The notes under the pieces are model-generated. The model saw nothing but the letters and a program-made list of their open reading frames with translations. It was not told where the DNA came from and did not search any database. A stretch of 64,000 nucleotides of DNA. It comes from Sanguinoderma infundibulare. Lineage: Eukaryota; Basidiomycota; Agaricomycetes; Polyporales; Polyporaceae. Positions 62,554 to 64,000 of this stretch are shown here, piece by piece; position 1 is the first letter of the stretch, and each line of letters starts with the position of its first letter. The DNA lies in contig JAVLRN010000009.1 in the NCBI GenBank assembly GCA_032821775.1, positions 1,240,001 to 1,304,000 on the forward strand. The letters are read 5' to 3'. A program made the position numbers and the translations under genes.

Positions 62554-63230
62554 TCACTTTGCGTCGACAGCTGTCGATTGGATGTCTCGCTGGAGTATCC
62601 AGGCGTCGTGTGGCGTGATCTTTTTATAGTAGTTCTCGTAAAGGCCGACTTCCTTGAAGCCATGGCGTTCATAGAACCGCTTGGCGTCGCTGTTTGAGAC
62701 CTGGACATGGAGATAGATCGTGGTAATTTTGGGCTTCGCGTGCGCCGCCGCAGCGTCGATGAGATGCTGCAAGCTCTGAGATCCAACGCCCCTCGAACGA
62801 TACGGCTGTGAGATGAGGCAAGATAGGCATCGGCATAGGCGAGATTTACGATGCAGGGTTGGCTTACCGCGAGCACTGCTAGCGTCATGAGGTAGAGCTT
62901 CGCCTGTCCGTCCTTCTCCTCCACCCTGCAGCACATCGTGCCGACGGGAATGTCATTGTAGTAGACTGCGAGAGGGGTGTGAACGGGGTTAAGGGGGTGA
63001 AAGGCAGCCACGCACTGAGCTGACAGAAGTCTTCTACATCGGGCTGGACGATGTCACCATAGAACTTGTCGCTGTACTTGATGGGGAAGAGGACGGAGTT
63101 GAGCTTGCGCACGGTCCCTGGAAGAACTATCAGCGGGGATCGCTTGTCCGCGGCGGATGGCGGACATACCAAGGTTGTTCGGGGTGACGGCCGCGAAGGA
63201 GACCCGGGAGGAGGATGTGCGGGAGGACAT
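62554..63230 (-). CDS. NAA50-type N-alpha-acetyltransferase (GNAT fold)
   Basis: Acetyl-CoA-dependent N-terminal acetyltransferase, the NatE catalytic subunit (Drosophila San). ATG at 63230: MSSRTSSSRVSFAAVTPNNL. Exons then give GTVRKLNSVLFPIKYSDKFY, the substrate-pocket region shared with human NAA50 (LNQVIFPVSYNDKFY). VYYNDIPVGTMCCRVE follows, then KLYLMTLAVLAPYRSRGVGS, where RSRGVGS is the acetyl-CoA-binding Q/RxxGxG/A motif. TTIYLHVQVSNSDAKRFYER, the catalytic strand with Tyr and His, follows, and then HGFKEVGLYENYYKKI with ITPHDAWILQRDI. Stop at 62554-62556. Introns at about 63130, 63020 and 62860 keep frame. A Ser-rich N-terminal extension precedes the fold. The catalytic residues look intact. 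Confidence 0.93.
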
Positions 63231-64000
63231 GGGGGAGGAGCACAAGGAAGAGCGCCCGCCGCGGACCGGCGTCTTTGGGCCGCGGGTCGCGTGGGGCTGC
63301 AGCGTGCCAGTGCGAGGTCAGAAGCCTCTCTTCCTGTTCCTCCATCGGGCTCGCCTTCTCCTTCCTTCTCTTCGTCTTCCTCGCCCTCTCGAAGCACCAT
63401 CTAAGCCACGGGGCCGCGTAGAACGTCCGAAGGAAGCTGATTGCTAGAACCACCGAGGGTTCTACAAACACGCCGCGGCTTCCTTCTGCTATGATTGCTA
63501 TCGCGATCCTACTTCTCCTTGCGTCGCTCAGCTCCTGCTACTACGGCGGCCTTCCACGTACTGTGATCCCCATCATCGCACAATTTGTACTACCGAGGTC
63601 GGACCATCTAGTCGACCGTCTCGGAAGAAAAGGCAACCGCTAGCTACACCGCACTTTCGCCGGACTTCCACAGCATGCTGACACTCCCTTCCGAGATCAC
63701 GACGACACCCGTGCCATGGCCAAGATAGAAGAGGTTGATAATTGTACCAGTCAATCAGCACGAGATGATGCAGTCAACCTCCCCGCTGCGGGAATCTCTT
63801 CTTTCGCGACCAGCCTGCTCCTTGTGTTGGAAATCACTGATCTATCCGCCCCAACCCCACCCAAGACTGGTCTTAGTTCACCGTACCTATCCAGGATCCG
63901 CAGGGAATCAGCCCTGTTTGGCTTAGGAGGTACGCTTCAGGCATCGCCCATATTGTCTTGTTCTTGTCAGCAATCAAACATTTACACAGTCTTCTGGATT
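63231..64000. other. Right-edge region, possible partial plus-strand gene
   Basis: No clear gene. A plus-strand ATG at 63716 opens a frame that stays open to the window end (95 codons, MAKIEEVDNCTSQS). A short frame from about 63491 starts MIAIAILLLLASLSSC, like a signal peptide, but stops after about 50 codons at TAG. Either may be a 5' exon of a gene beyond the edge. The remainder is likely promoter of NAA50. Confidence 0.25.

Overview
The window is nuclear DNA from a filamentous basidiomycete, most likely a wood-decaying agaricomycete of polypore type. This rests on what can be read directly: genes split by many short GT-AG introns of about 50-70 nt, high-GC coding sequence, and a gene set that includes a CBM1 cellulose-binding protein, an AA9 lytic polysaccharide monooxygenase (LPMO), a GH18 chitinase, a homeodomain factor and basidiomycete-type GT1 glycosyltransferases. 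The species assignment is inference. I saw no bacterial operons, CRISPR arrays, convincing tRNA or rRNA genes, or intact transposons.

Layout. 1-0.5 kb: 5' part of an unidentified minus-strand gene cut by the window edge. 1.4-4.3 kb (-): GTPBP1-like translational GTPase. 4.9-7.0 kb (+): coiled-coil protein with a C-terminal J-like HPD region, NFKBIL1-like. 7.9-8.9 kb (+): secreted CBM1 protein with an unknown C-terminal domain. 9.2-11.1 kb (+): membrane-anchored GH18 chitinase with a 12-nt microexon. 13.8-17.9 kb (-): NDR-family AGC kinase with an N-terminal CRIB-like segment. 19.2-20.7 kb (+): homeodomain factor. 22.7-24.1 kb (-): AA9 LPMO with a basic, His-rich tail. 25.1-27.4 kb (-): DHA1-type MFS transporter. 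28.3-29.6 kb (-): single-pass membrane protein. 30.7-35.8 kb (+): New1/Elf1-type ABC-F relative of elongation factor 3. 37.2-38.3 kb (-): C2H2 factor. 39.5-40.3 kb (-): mitochondrial-type BolA protein. 42.4-43.7 kb (+): alpha/beta hydrolase followed by a perfect hairpin. 44-50.4 kb (+): tandem duplication carrying two GT1 glycosyltransferases. 50.8-51.6 kb (+): small Clr2_N-like protein. 52.1-54.0 kb (+): conserved-looking helical protein of unknown function. 54.8-55.7 kb (-): secreted CREG-like protein. 56.0-59.4 kb (-): DNA ligase I. 61.4-62.2 kb (+): second C2H2 factor. 62.6-63.2 kb (-): NAA50-type N-acetyltransferase.

How they fit together. There is no single pathway. Housekeeping genes (ligase I, BolA, NAA50, GTPBP1-like, New1/Elf1-like) alternate with regulatory genes (NDR kinase, homeodomain, two C2H2 factors, Clr2_N-like) and a looser set for the extracellular or polysaccharide-facing life of the fungus (CBM1 protein, chitinase, AA9 LPMO, MFS, CREG-like, GT1 pair). 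The most distinctive region is 43.8-50.4 kb: a strong inverted repeat behind the hydrolase, then about 3.3 kb repeated head to tail so that the GT1 gene and its upstream DNA are both duplicated.

Exon limits marked as exact were checked by reading phase across each junction. Others are approximate. All starts quoted are ATG.
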